Assembly: GCF_009389715.1 (NCBI RefSeq)
Contig: NC_052403.1
Location: 13,968,797-14,032,796, forward strand
Source: Phoenix dactylifera
Taxonomy: Eukaryota > Streptophyta > Magnoliopsida > Arecales > Arecaceae
DNA length: 64,000 bases
Direction of reading: 5' to 3'
A model generated the notes under the pieces. That model worked only from the letters and a program-made list of their open reading frames with translations, did not search any database and was not told the origin of the DNA. The position numbers and the translations under genes are program-made. Numbering within the stretch: position 1 is the first letter of the stretch; the number at the start of each line of letters is the position of its first letter. Positions 35,901 to 45,605 of the stretch are shown here, one piece after another.

Positions 35901-38900
35901 TTCTCTGTAGGTCCCTCAATCTACAAGGACTGGCAGAACTTCGCATGACATGGGAGTTTCTTCGTATGGTTCTTCAAAGTTTTAACCCAACCAAACTCTA
36001 CTCAGAAGGTGATTTGATGATAGTTGTACGCTGGGTCCATCAGGGACCAAACTCCCTTTCTCTCCCCCTAGCTCATGCATGCATGTAGGGTGTCTGTTCT
36101 TTTCTTTCTCAGCTTTAGTACTTTCCTGTGCACCACATATACAGGGAAGCCAACGAACCCGTTGATTGGTTGGCCAATTACGTAGTCACTCACCAAGGCA
36201 ATCACTTTTGGGAATATAATGTTGCCACAACCTCTTTTGGATATTGCACATGCGGACGCAACTAGTTGTATATACTCTAGAATACTAAACTTGTATTGTT
36301 TCTATAATACCAAAAGAAACTAGAAAGAGAAAAAGTTCAAAGTCTGATCCCTTACCTGTTAGTGAACAATAAGCAAAGCATTTTTCACTAATTTCTACTA
36401 AAGATTGAAGATATAGTGGTCAACATCAACCACCACCCTACCCCTAACAAAAAAACTAGAAAAATAAGGTTTCATGAACTCTGTGATGGTTGTACCCATG
36501 ATATACAACCCATCCTCACCACTCACAGTGCATGTTCCTCCGACATTCCTCCGACATCAAAATATCATAAAAAATCATTCTAAAAAGATTCTTTTAGACC
36601 CATTGACAAGAGCATTTGATCTAGTGATGGAACCAAATATATGTTGTGATAATAGTTAGTCAAGTTCAAAATTGTATCTTCTCATATAGTTTAGAATAAT
36701 GACTGGAAGGGTGAGTAGCCAAAGAGTACAAGTACTCCCTACAATAAGGAAAATGCTTACCAACTAAAATGTCAAAAGATTGCTGAAATATGATATTATT
36801 AATGACATCAAAACTGTCCATATAAAATGAGGTCCAGACCCAACAACACTGACCCAAGCCCAAATTTCACCAAGGCCCGACCCCTCCCCAAAAGAGTATA
36901 GGCTGGAAATTGTATTTATCAAGAGATTTTACAGATACCAATGGTCATTATATGCAGGTAGCTATATATTTGACTAAGTCTTTTTTGTTTCTTTTGAAAT
37001 CTTTTAGTGTATCATGTAGTCTTTAGTACTTTTTAATGTTACTTCTTGTGCATTCATCCCTTTTAGACATGAGGTGCATTTATTGTCTAGTTAAATAGGT
37101 GCACCAATAGAGATGAAGAAAAACTTTCTATGTATAAGGGTTTCTTACAGGAGACGGGAAGAGTTCTTTAGTTAGTGAAAATTTGTCCTTTTTTTTTTAC
37201 CTTTATAAGAAAGAGTTCCTCTGATATCTCCTTTTTATCTAGCAATTGGAGTAACTACTGAACACCAAATGTTGAACAAAAAATGTTTCCTAATTGTAGA
37301 ACAATGAACAAATATATGGTCCACCCTTCATATTTTCTAGTCAAAGAAAGCAATAACTCAGTAGGCACACTCTGCTATGACAATGAACATACCCAAGAAC
37401 TAGGAGTTTTGTCATAAGCAATTTGGGGGGAATAAAGGAATACCCAAATTGGCAAACCAAATCTCAACTATTTATCATGAGTTAATATAGACAATGCAGT
37501 CTATAACAAGACTTAATTGAGTGGGTACAAGAGCAGGTGTAGGTGTGGGTATATGGGGTAGTGGGTATTTTAAAAACACTTGAATTAAGGAAGCAGTTAG
37601 GAAGTGGGTGCACATTCAAGTTTCTAGAGGGATTCTGAAGTGGGTATATTACCATAGATAGAAGTTTCCTCCTACGAAGGCCTTGACATTTTTCTGGTTG
37701 TACAGGTTGATTCGAGTACAAACTTTTTTCTTGTTAAAAAAAATGAAAGCAAGATTTTTTCGATACCATTATTAGAAGCAAGTCATATTATGAACATTGG
37801 ATTTAATTTATCTAAGAATGCCCATGTTAAATTTTTCTCAAGTTTGACAATTGGAGATGCAAGGGATGTCATATTTGTTTCCCATTTAATCAAGACATGC
37901 AAAGAAAAGAGATCCTCTAGAGTCAAGTTCAAGTTTTCTTTTCTTTTCTTTTTCGATGAATATCATTAATTCATTTTCTTTATAAGCTTGTGCACATCAA
38001 CATATAAAGGGTATAAATTAAAGCAAAGAGAACTGCCTCACATACCTTCCCTAGCTGGGTCAACCCATCCCTAAACTTTGGGATGAGTAAAACATGTACA
38101 GGAGCTTGTGGGTTAATATCTCGAAAAGCCAAAACTTTATCATCCTCATAGATGATAGTCGAAGGAATTTCCCTTGCTATAATCTTGTCAAATCTGGAAG
38201 AAAAAGAAGAGGAAAATGAATGGAGGAAGCATAAAAGTAACATTATGCATGACTGGTCTCATATGGTGCAAACTGCAACGTATTAAAAACTTTTATTGAA
38301 GAATCGAATAAGTACATAGGTCAAAGCCTTACATGGTGGGACCTCCGTTATCTACACTGGCTGCAGCTGCTTTGGCAGAAGCTTCTTCATTGACTGAGGC
38401 AGTAATATGGCATACGCGTCTGACTTATAGAACAATAGTAACTGAGATGTTTATGAAATTCTAGAGCACAATTTAAAAAATATTTATAGAAGCGATTCTC
38501 TAGTTAAAGGAAAAAATTAATAAAAACGGGCTAGAATGCATCACAGTAGTATCTATCAGCAATATTAAACAACACAAATCAATTGAAATTTGCTACTTCA
38601 GGACTTCGAAATGATTCAAATGTACAAAGGAATATTGCAGCAAACAACATAAGGAACATAAACTCAATGCAGACAATTTAGGAACAAGAATTATGAGGGA
38701 AGCAATTCAGTAATGCTACTTCATTATTGCCATTCTTGGATCGAAATGATAAATTGTATCACCAATCACTGATGCAAGGCATATCTGGGAGAAAAAGAGG
38801 GGGGCGGGGGGGTCTGGTGGGAGGAGCAGGAAGAGAATCCCTAATGAGCACCATAAACAACCATATACCAACACGTGGAGGAAAGAATGTCTAAATGTAA

Positions 38901-41108
38901 AACTGTTTCTGAATTCAGCCTTCCATGTTTTCAGATTCTTTGAAGATTCTTATGTTTTGCCTTCTAAAATATTTAACCATTCTAATCTCATGCTTGTAGT
39001 TTCAACCACAATCTCTAAAAAAAGCTTATTCAAAAAATATAAAGCATTTTATTCTCATGCACATAAAAAGAGCAGAAGGTAACCACATTGATGTACATTC
39101 CCTAATGTTTCTGTAGGTTCCTGACATAAACCATTTATAAATTAAACTTGAGACTTTCAGTGACAGGTTCTGTATTGCACTTAGGTCTATGAATGATGCC
39201 ATATTCCTCATTGGAAACTACTGGAGAGAGGAACAAGTCATGAGACCTGCAAGATTAGCTGCCAGAGAGGTAAGTTCATTCAACTAGGAAGCAACGTAGC
39301 AAGAATTTTCTAGATTAGGATAGAATATCCTACAGCCCCCCTGCATGCCAAAAAAAAAGGAAAAAAGAAATGCAAGGTTTAATATGAAAGACTGCACCCA
39401 TTTCTATGGCACAAATCATTATGCGAAGAGCAAAGTTAAGCCAAAAAATTCCATTCAGGAAAACCTTGGACTTTGAGAGGAGCAAAAAGTTTTGCACCTT
39501 CTCCTAAACAAAACTTACTACTAATTTTCTGGCTAAAAAGAAAACCAGATGCTAAAACTTGTATCTCCTCTTATTTCCTTATCCACCAATCCTCATTGTT
39601 AATTTCAAAACAAACTCAATCAAGAAAGGAAAACAGAGGTCGACCACATTATTCATTAAGACTACTTTTTATCACCTGGAGATCATGTAGAGAAAAACAA
39701 CTTCAAGTGAAAAGCAAAACATAGGAGGGCAAATGTATCAATTTAATCCCTATAGAGTTATAGTTGACGGTGACTCTCTACCATAAAGAATGGAACAAGC
39801 TAACACTCTTAATAACATTTTATAACAAGAGACTAACATATCTCTTGAAACCAATAACAAACATCCTTAATCATTTACTTGAGAATGATGCCATGTTCAT
39901 AATTGAACTAGGATTTGTTTTATAGTTTGAGCATCTTTTTCACATCTGAATGCCAAACAAGTGTCAGCTATCAACATCCTTATTGGGGTTCGATCAGAGT
40001 TGTTATTGGATGACAGATTATGCAAGCATCATATGCTTGCACTGAGCACCTTTTGTTCTTCCGTGCTGGCATTGATTATAATACCCTATAATGGCCTATT
40101 ATGCTTGATCCTCTTATCTTTTACATCACTTGAATGCAAGATCAGTTTGGTTTGATATCCTTCCCTCAGCAATTGTACTTTCATAGAAGACTCAAACCTA
40201 GAAGAACAAAACATATAATAAAGACAGCATCTGCCCTCGAAAATGAAGGCCAACTATCTAATGAATGAGCAAGCAATGCAACTTCCAAAAATGAATGAAG
40301 CACCTCAAGATTAATTTTCATTTTGACACATTTCTAACACTTTCTTAAATCTAGTTTTTGAGCACATCATGAACCTTGTCACGAAGATTCGTAATAACAT
40401 GCATGCACTTGTCAGGTTTCACTTAAAATTGTTAACATGCAAACATGATTCCAAACAAAAAGAAATAAGTTCTGGCGCATGCTCCAATTTTGTCAGAGGC
40501 GAAGAGGATAGATACCACCCTTCCCTAAAAAGCAATGCCTCCTAGATACTGATTTCTATTATGAAACAAAGAGCAAAGCAAGGAGGGAACGGAATTTCCT
40601 TTCCACAAAGAAAAAAAATCCAATTTTTACTCAAAATTTAGACCCATCTCTGTCCCCTTTACTTTCCTGGTCCTAAATAAACTGCAACCATAGCAAGCAA
40701 GCCATCAGTTTAACAATTAACCTAATCCAAGCCCTGTTTGCTCAACAAGGAATTTAGATAGACCCATAGATGTAGGGTTTGCTCATTTTGGTCGAAGATA
40801 TCTCCAACCAAAGTCCAGACTCAAATACAGAATTTAATCACAAAATGGAGGAAAAAGAATTGGGGCATCAATGTAATTCAAACCTCTCCGGCCGCAACGA
40901 ATATGAGGGAGCTCGGAGAACATCAATCGAGAGCTTGGAGAAGGGTTTTGGAATCGCATAAGCCCGAAGAACCCGAGAAAACCTGGTCTCATAGAGCAAG
41001 AAACCACTTAAAAGTGGGGAAGAGGGGGCGGGGGGAGAGAGAGATGAGAGAGAAAGAGTACCGAAAGAAAATTGGTGGGGGGAAGGCAGTCGTTAGCGTC
41101 GCGGCCAT
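31906..41108 (-). CDS. HINT2: HIT-family nucleotide hydrolase, HINT2-like, five exons (organelle-targeted form likely)
   Basis: Histidine-triad proteins hydrolyse nucleoside phosphoramidates and related nucleotides; plant members include adenylylsulfatases. Minus-strand exons in order: 41062-41108 (ATG at 41108-41106 in a GCCATGGCC context), 38333-38419, 38046-38193, 32058-32175 and 31906-31973 (stop TAA). Phases fit exactly through all joins. The first exon and the start of the second give a short Ala/Thr/Pro/Arg N-terminus with no acidic residue, followed by [19 protein letters not shown], as in the plant HINT2 type, which carries an N-terminal extension the cytosolic form lacks. The HIT core follows: [59 protein letters not shown] and the triad HLHLHIL, ending [10 protein letters not shown]. 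Predicted length is about 155 residues. The exon 1 donor (GTACTC) is weak and is the least certain boundary. Organelle targeting is inferred from the N-terminus. Confidence 0.9.
32246..32441 (+). repeat. Intronic duplicated segment, copy A
   Basis: It runs from GGCAATAAATGAGAT to AACTGGCAAG and is repeated in the same orientation at 32729-32931. The copies share long blocks (CCATAAAATGGTTCAACAAT, AACTGGCCAACAAAT, AATATAAGGAT-like) with scattered substitutions and small indels. Confidence 0.85.
32729..32931 (+). repeat. Intronic duplicated segment, copy B
   Basis: This is the second copy of 32246-32441, offset by about 485 bp. It is followed closely by the poly-G run at 32950. Confidence 0.85.
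32950..32979 (+). repeat. Homopolymer of 30 G
   Basis: Thirty consecutive G follow a short GT repeat (GTGTGTGTTG). On the gene's sense strand this is a C run within an intron. It is a potential quadruplex and also a place where sequencing and assembly often go wrong. Confidence 0.9.
33104..33608. mobile_element. Possible MITE (about 505 bp)
   Basis: The left end AGGCTGTGTTCGGAAG and the right end, the complement of AGGCTTGTTTTGGAAC, are imperfect inverted repeats. TTA occurs at both flanks, as in PIF/Harbinger insertions, but such a short duplication is weak evidence. The interior carries repeated GTTAAC/ATTTACTC words and no protein. Confidence 0.4.
33708..33850 (+). repeat. Intronic repeat, plus-oriented copy
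   Basis: Reads CTGCTTCCAAATTGGAATC through CCTGCACCTGC. A diverged copy lies inverted at about 37500-37665. The two flank the LINE relic. Confidence 0.6.
34500..36280 (+). pseudogene. LINE (L1-type) relic: end of reverse transcriptase plus RNase H
   Basis: Broken frames read in order: a motif of the RT C-terminal region (AGRVTLIQ, then [32 protein letters not shown]; about 34510-34790), a zinc-binding RT tail fragment (DILCW, about 35195), and a plant-LINE RNase H domain (VNFDA at about 35831, EGDLMIVV at about 36006, [15 protein letters not shown] at about 36140-36185). Frameshifts and stops are many. The N-terminal ORF and most of RT are absent, as in 5'-truncated copies. It lies antisense to the HINT2-like gene inside its long intron. 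No clear poly(A) tail or target duplication was found. Confidence 0.8.
37500..37665 (-). repeat. Intronic repeat, inverted copy
   Basis: On the minus strand this resembles 33708-33850, sharing GAATC-CTCTAGAAACT, CACTTCCTAACTGCTTCCTTAA and CCTACACCTGC-like words. The repeat family was not identified. Confidence 0.55.
38420..41061 (-). other. Intron 1 of the HINT2-like gene (2.6 kb)
   Basis: It is AT-rich, with a GTACTC donor and AAGTCAG acceptor on the minus strand. No other gene is recognised. A purine-rich GGGGCGGGGG stretch lies near 38801-38817. Confidence 0.7.
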
Positions 41109-41149
41109 GGCTTTCACCGGAGCACCGAAAGAAAATTGGTGGGGGGAAG
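41060..41149. repeat. 26-bp duplication at HINT2-like exon 1
   Basis: A 26-bp word beginning ACCGAAAGAAAATTGG occurs at 41060-41085 and 41124-41149, on either side of the start codon. On the sense strand each copy runs CTTTCG into a GT, so the exon 1 splice donor is duplicated: once in the 5' leader (CG|GTGCTC) and once at the proposed exon end (CG|GTACTC). Confidence 0.85.
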
Positions 41150-43214
41150 CATTCCAAGCCTGGCCGGGTCCACAGCCCATCAAACCGATATGATTTTTTT
41201 AAAAAAGAAAAAAGTTCTTATTTTTTTCATATAAATCGATATATTTGGAGGCTTAGTACGTCTAATTTGCATGGTGTTACATTTTGTTTAATGATAAATC
41301 GATCTAACATAATGCTTGATTAGATCACTAATTTAAATTAAAAAAACTACAATTAAATTTAAATCCACTAATTATTGCTTTTTTATATATATAAAATTTA
41401 GCACGCACGCAACTACCAAACTAATTCAAAATAATTGTCATTATTTTTTATTTTATTAATCAACCAATTATCTTTCGTAATACTTGGTTAATTTTTTTTA
41501 ATAAGCATGGCTGGTCATCTCAAACAAGATTTAGTCCATTAGATATTTTAATAGGCAATGACGTTTTGATAATAGTGTCCATGCCACCTATTAGTAAAAT
41601 ATTAGTTAATATGAGAATTTTTTTTGTTTACCTATGGCACTAATGCATGATAGCACATGTGATTTTGATGTTTTAGAAAATTTTTCCTATTATATATATA
41701 TATGGACTTCATTTGAATGCTCATTAAGAAAGAGGAGACATGAAACAATGAAGTTGATTAAGCTTATATTTGCTTTAGATCCAAACTTCGGTTAGTTTGT
41801 TTCCTTTCTTCATTCTCTACCAAAACCATGGAATAGTTTTCTTCATGTTCATACTATATGTGAATATTTTTGTTCAAGATAGGACATGAAATGATTCAAA
41901 AAAAAAGTCACCATATATTTGGATTTTGTTTCAAATTAGGTAGATGAAAATTTACCAATGTCATGCTCTCTAAATTTTGCTTCACAAGATGATAAAATAG
42001 GTAGAAGATGAAAATAAACTTTTAATATTTTTATATATAAAAGAAGAGATGATGAATATAGATTTAAGATCCCCCAAGACTCTCATGCCCCATTAGATTT
42101 ATCTTCTTAGTTAGCATGTGAATTGTTTGAGAAGCATAATTGCTATCCTCAAAATTGGGACATGCCAAACCCTCAAATCTTTGTTAAGCTATCGCTACTT
42201 GTATTTGTGCTAGAAAACTAATTTTCTATATCCATTGATGTGCTATGTGATAATATCTTGCTTGCTTATAATTATTTTTCTAATAGAGTAATTTATTCTA
42301 CTTTTTTTCAACCACCAAAACTTAAATGACTCTTAGCAATTTTTAAATAGAACTTGTCGTGGATCCACTTTAGGTGAATGATTTTAAATGTGTATACGAT
42401 CATTCTCAACACTTGATTGTTCTTAAATAGAACTTGTTTAGTTTATTTTAATGTGAATTGGCATTGAATGCTTTAATTGTAGAGTCTTTTTTCAAAAATC
42501 TTTTTTGTTGAATTCTTTTAAGTTCAAATTCAAGGCCAACTATGTCACACACTTATTATTATAATTTGTATGAGGTAATTCAAAATGGCCTACAATCATG
42601 GGCATTTTTATATGGATTTTTGTATGTAGAGGTCATGTAATTCTTTCTGATATGAATAAAATTTGATGATGTTGATGATATTTTATAAATTTACTTTTAT
42701 TGCAGCTAGACCAGATCCAATTTAATTAGATGATTTCTAGATGGACATACAATTTCTTCTTGCAATTTTATTATTTTGTCAGTCCATTGCTTATTTTTTT
42801 ATATCAATTTTTCTATTTTATTTTTTGTATGTTGCCATACTTATCAAAGATTTTACAATTGCTAGAAGCTTATAGAGTCATGTACCGCTTGATTTGCAAT
42901 GCCGATGAGTTTAGAGGCATCATTTTAGACTAATCTAGTGAGGGAAGAGGTGATCCTCCAAATGTCCAAAAGCAATGGATGTATATTATCAAACCGATTT
43001 ATCCATTTTGATACCTAAGAAATCACTATTTTAGAGTCTTGTTCTGGCTATTTAAGTTGTTGTTTGTGGGCAACAAGCTTGTGGTTAGGTTTAGTAATTG
43101 CACAGGCATACCACTAGCATCGGATAGCTAGAAAGGAGATAAAAGAAGGAGATAGTGATGGTAATATAGGTTTAAATGTCTTGACCTTCAAGAACTTTCG
43201 CTTTGTCATCAAAT
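41109..43214. other. Upstream region of the HINT2-like gene and AT-rich intergenic DNA
   Basis: The first 100 bp probably hold the 5' leader. The remainder is very AT-rich, with no TATA box I can assign and no recognisable gene or transposon. Confidence 0.5.
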
Positions 43215-44345
43215 ATGTACCTACAACAACGAAAATATATTCGTTATGAAAGAAGAAATCTGTGGTGACAATATTTTTTGTTACAAGAAATAGGAAAGTT
43301 TATCACACTATAACATCTTTTGTCACGAAAGATTAATATTTGGTGGCATATATGAACTCATAACAAAAAATCCAAAATATTTGGAGCAGCAAAATTTGGT
43401 GCCATATTTTTGGTGATAAAATATTTTGACAAAATAATTTTGATCACTAAAAATTTGCAGACATTAGTTTAGAGATGAAACCTTATTTTCTTCACCAAAA
43501 TTATAATAGTCTGTGATGCAATTTTTGGTAAACAACATTTGCAGGTTTTTTTTTTGAAATAAAATAGGAATAAGCAAGGTGAAATTATGACCACCAAAAT
43601 ATATGTAGTATGCAATAGATAGCACCAGCAGATTTTGTAAATTGTTAGTGTTGATAAAATTTTGTTATAATATAGTAATGATCATCACAAATTCCCCTTA
43701 ATATAGTAGAAGCAAAAAATTTGGCACCTATTTTTTGATGATGATTTTTTTTTTTACTAAAATTTTCATCATTGAAAAAATTACTAGCAATAATTTGGTA
43801 ACAAAACCTTATTTTCATCACAAAAAAGTTTCCCCTCAAAGGGCATCAAAATTTGCCACCATATTTTTGGTGGCTAAATTTTTGTACAAAAATAATTTTC
43901 ATCGTTAAAAAATCATAACAACAATTTGATGATGAAACCTTGTTCTCTTCATAAAATTGCAATCATTTGGAACACAATTGGTTTTGTCACCAACACCAAT
44001 TATAGAGGATATCTAATTTTTTGAATTGAAACAAGAATAGGTGACAAGAAATTTACATCATCCAAAACATAAATATTTAGTAACGTAAGATATTTTGTCA
44101 CAAAACTTATGAATTATTAGTGATGACAATTTTTGTCACAACATATTAAAGATCGTTAGAAAAAAATGCTTAACTATGGTGGGAATTGGTGTTGTATTTT
44201 TGGTGATGAATTTTTCTACAAAAAATATTTTCATCACTAAAAAAACTAACATTAGTTGCATGATGAAAGCTAATTTTCCCCACCAAAATTATACTTTTGC
44301 TGACAATTTTTTTCATCAAAATTTTTATCACTAATAATCTTTTTT
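43215..44345. repeat. Degenerate tandem repeat, about 465-bp period
   Basis: About 2.4 units are rich in the words TTTTCATCACTAAAAA, GATGAAACCTTATTTTC and TTTGTCACAA. Anchor positions 43434 and 43894, and 43759 and 44227, give periods of 460 and 468. The left part includes CTACAACAACGAAAATAT, similar to the ends of plant CACTA transposons, and the repeated GTCAC/GTGAC words resemble subterminal repeats of such elements. No paired ends were found. Confidence 0.55.
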
Positions 44346-44577
44346 CTTAGGCTTCAAAGTCATGAGAAGAGTGCCCTGGCGCACTCTCAAAATATTTTCC
44401 TTGTACTATGTACTCTTGACATTTGCATGCATATGCCTTACACAAAATCTATGATCAGCAGTTGGAAGGATGGATTAAAATATCACCACTAGACATTGCA
44501 AAAGGTATAACTACAATAAAAATGTTATATACCATATAGAGTCGAATCAAAACTAGTAGAATTTAACTAATAATGCT
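44346..44577. other. Short spacer without a gene
   Basis: AT-rich DNA between the 465-bp repeats and the Mutator-like fragment. It may include an intron of that pseudogene, because the coding similarity ends at DRQK followed by GTAAGC on the minus strand. Confidence 0.4.
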
Positions 44578-44790
44578 TACTTTTTGCCTATCAGATATGA
44601 ATGCCCATCCATGGTCTTCATAGGCCCAATTAGCATTGTTCTTTGCCTCAACTATTAACCAAGCTATGGGGTACATGTTATCATTCTCATCTATTGTAGC
44701 TAACAATTGACCCCCAAAGGATCCTCTAAAATAGCATCCATCCAGGATAATTATGGGAAATCCTATCTACAGGCATTAAGACAAGCATAG
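44578..44790 (-). pseudogene. Mutator-like transposase, catalytic-core fragment
   Basis: The minus strand reads GFPIIILDGCYFRGSFGGQ, then LLATIDENDNMYPIAWLIVE and AKNN-W, then WAFISDRQK. This is the MULE transposase core with the first catalytic Asp in LDGC. It is part of the same pseudogene as 45295-45605 and 54940-55172. A probable GTAAGC donor follows DRQK. Confidence 0.85.
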
Positions 44791-45294
44791 GGTCTTGTGA
44801 AAATAAGTTGGCTACTCTTAGCTGGGCTCCTTATATCCATCAATGTTGTGCTTTTAGGGTTTCTTCTCCTAATAATATCATAATACTCCTAGAGATAGAT
44901 ATATTACTCCTAATGGTTCTTGACACAATAGAAAAAGAACGAAGTGGCGATTTGATTGGCGAGGTTATACTTTGAATATTAATACAAAAATAGAAAAACT
45001 AGATTGAAGAATTTTTCACCTGGTGAAAGAAATTCTCTTAAAAAAAATTTACTAATATCTCAAAAATTGTTTCTTACAATGTATTGCATACATATTTATA
45101 GGACATGATATCCTAACCCTAATTCGGGCATTAAACCTGATTCTGAATCATACTCAATAATAAGAAAATATGCTAGAAATATCTATTATAAATATGAAAA
45201 TATGACTAAAATTTGATACAAATAGCCTAGTAGGGTATTCAACCTGGCTCCTTTCATGCTTGGTATGGCCCAATTAATCATAATACCTGTTGGC
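44791..45294. other. Insert within the Mutator-like pseudogene, possibly an LTR remnant
   Basis: About 400 bp (roughly 44850-45245) interrupt the transposase similarity. On the minus strand they contain CCTATAAATATGTATGCAAT, a TATA-like promoter region as in LTRs. Ends and target duplication were not resolved. Confidence 0.35.
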
Positions 45295-45605
45295 TACATC
45301 TTGTGCCGCATCAGTTCCCTTATATCATTTAAAGTACTTTTGTTTTGACCCTCTTGACCTTCCCCTAGAACCTTTTAAACTCCATTTGTTATTAGATCTA
45401 ATGTCCTCTATATATCTCTCAACTAGATATTTAGATGTGACATTATGGTTATGGAATTGCCCTCCACACTTGTTTGTTTTAAGGAAGGTTTTAATCTAAA
45501 TTGTATCCTCCCTTTACATTGGAGAGCATGAATTATCTACCCACAGTCCTTACAAACTGCTATCACTCTGCTACTTTCATTCTTCATATATTTGAAATCA
45601 AAACC
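45295..45605 (-). pseudogene. Mutator-like transposase, DNA-binding region fragment
   Basis: Directly left of the gypsy element the minus strand continues the transposase with GFDFKYMKNESSRVIAVCKDCG, then a stop where Trp is usual, and in other frames NHNVTSKYLVE-RYIEDI-SNNKWSLKG-like residues. This is the DBD_Tnp_Mut region of MULE transposases. Several stops and frameshifts are present. Confidence 0.8.

Larger units (their letters stand above)
32176..38045 (-). other. Intron 3 of the HINT2-like gene (5.9 kb)
   Basis: This is the longest intron in the window. It contains a 200-bp segmental duplication, a 30-bp G run, a possible MITE, a LINE relic in antisense orientation to the gene, and a related pair of inverted segments. 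Each is listed separately. Confidence 0.85.
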
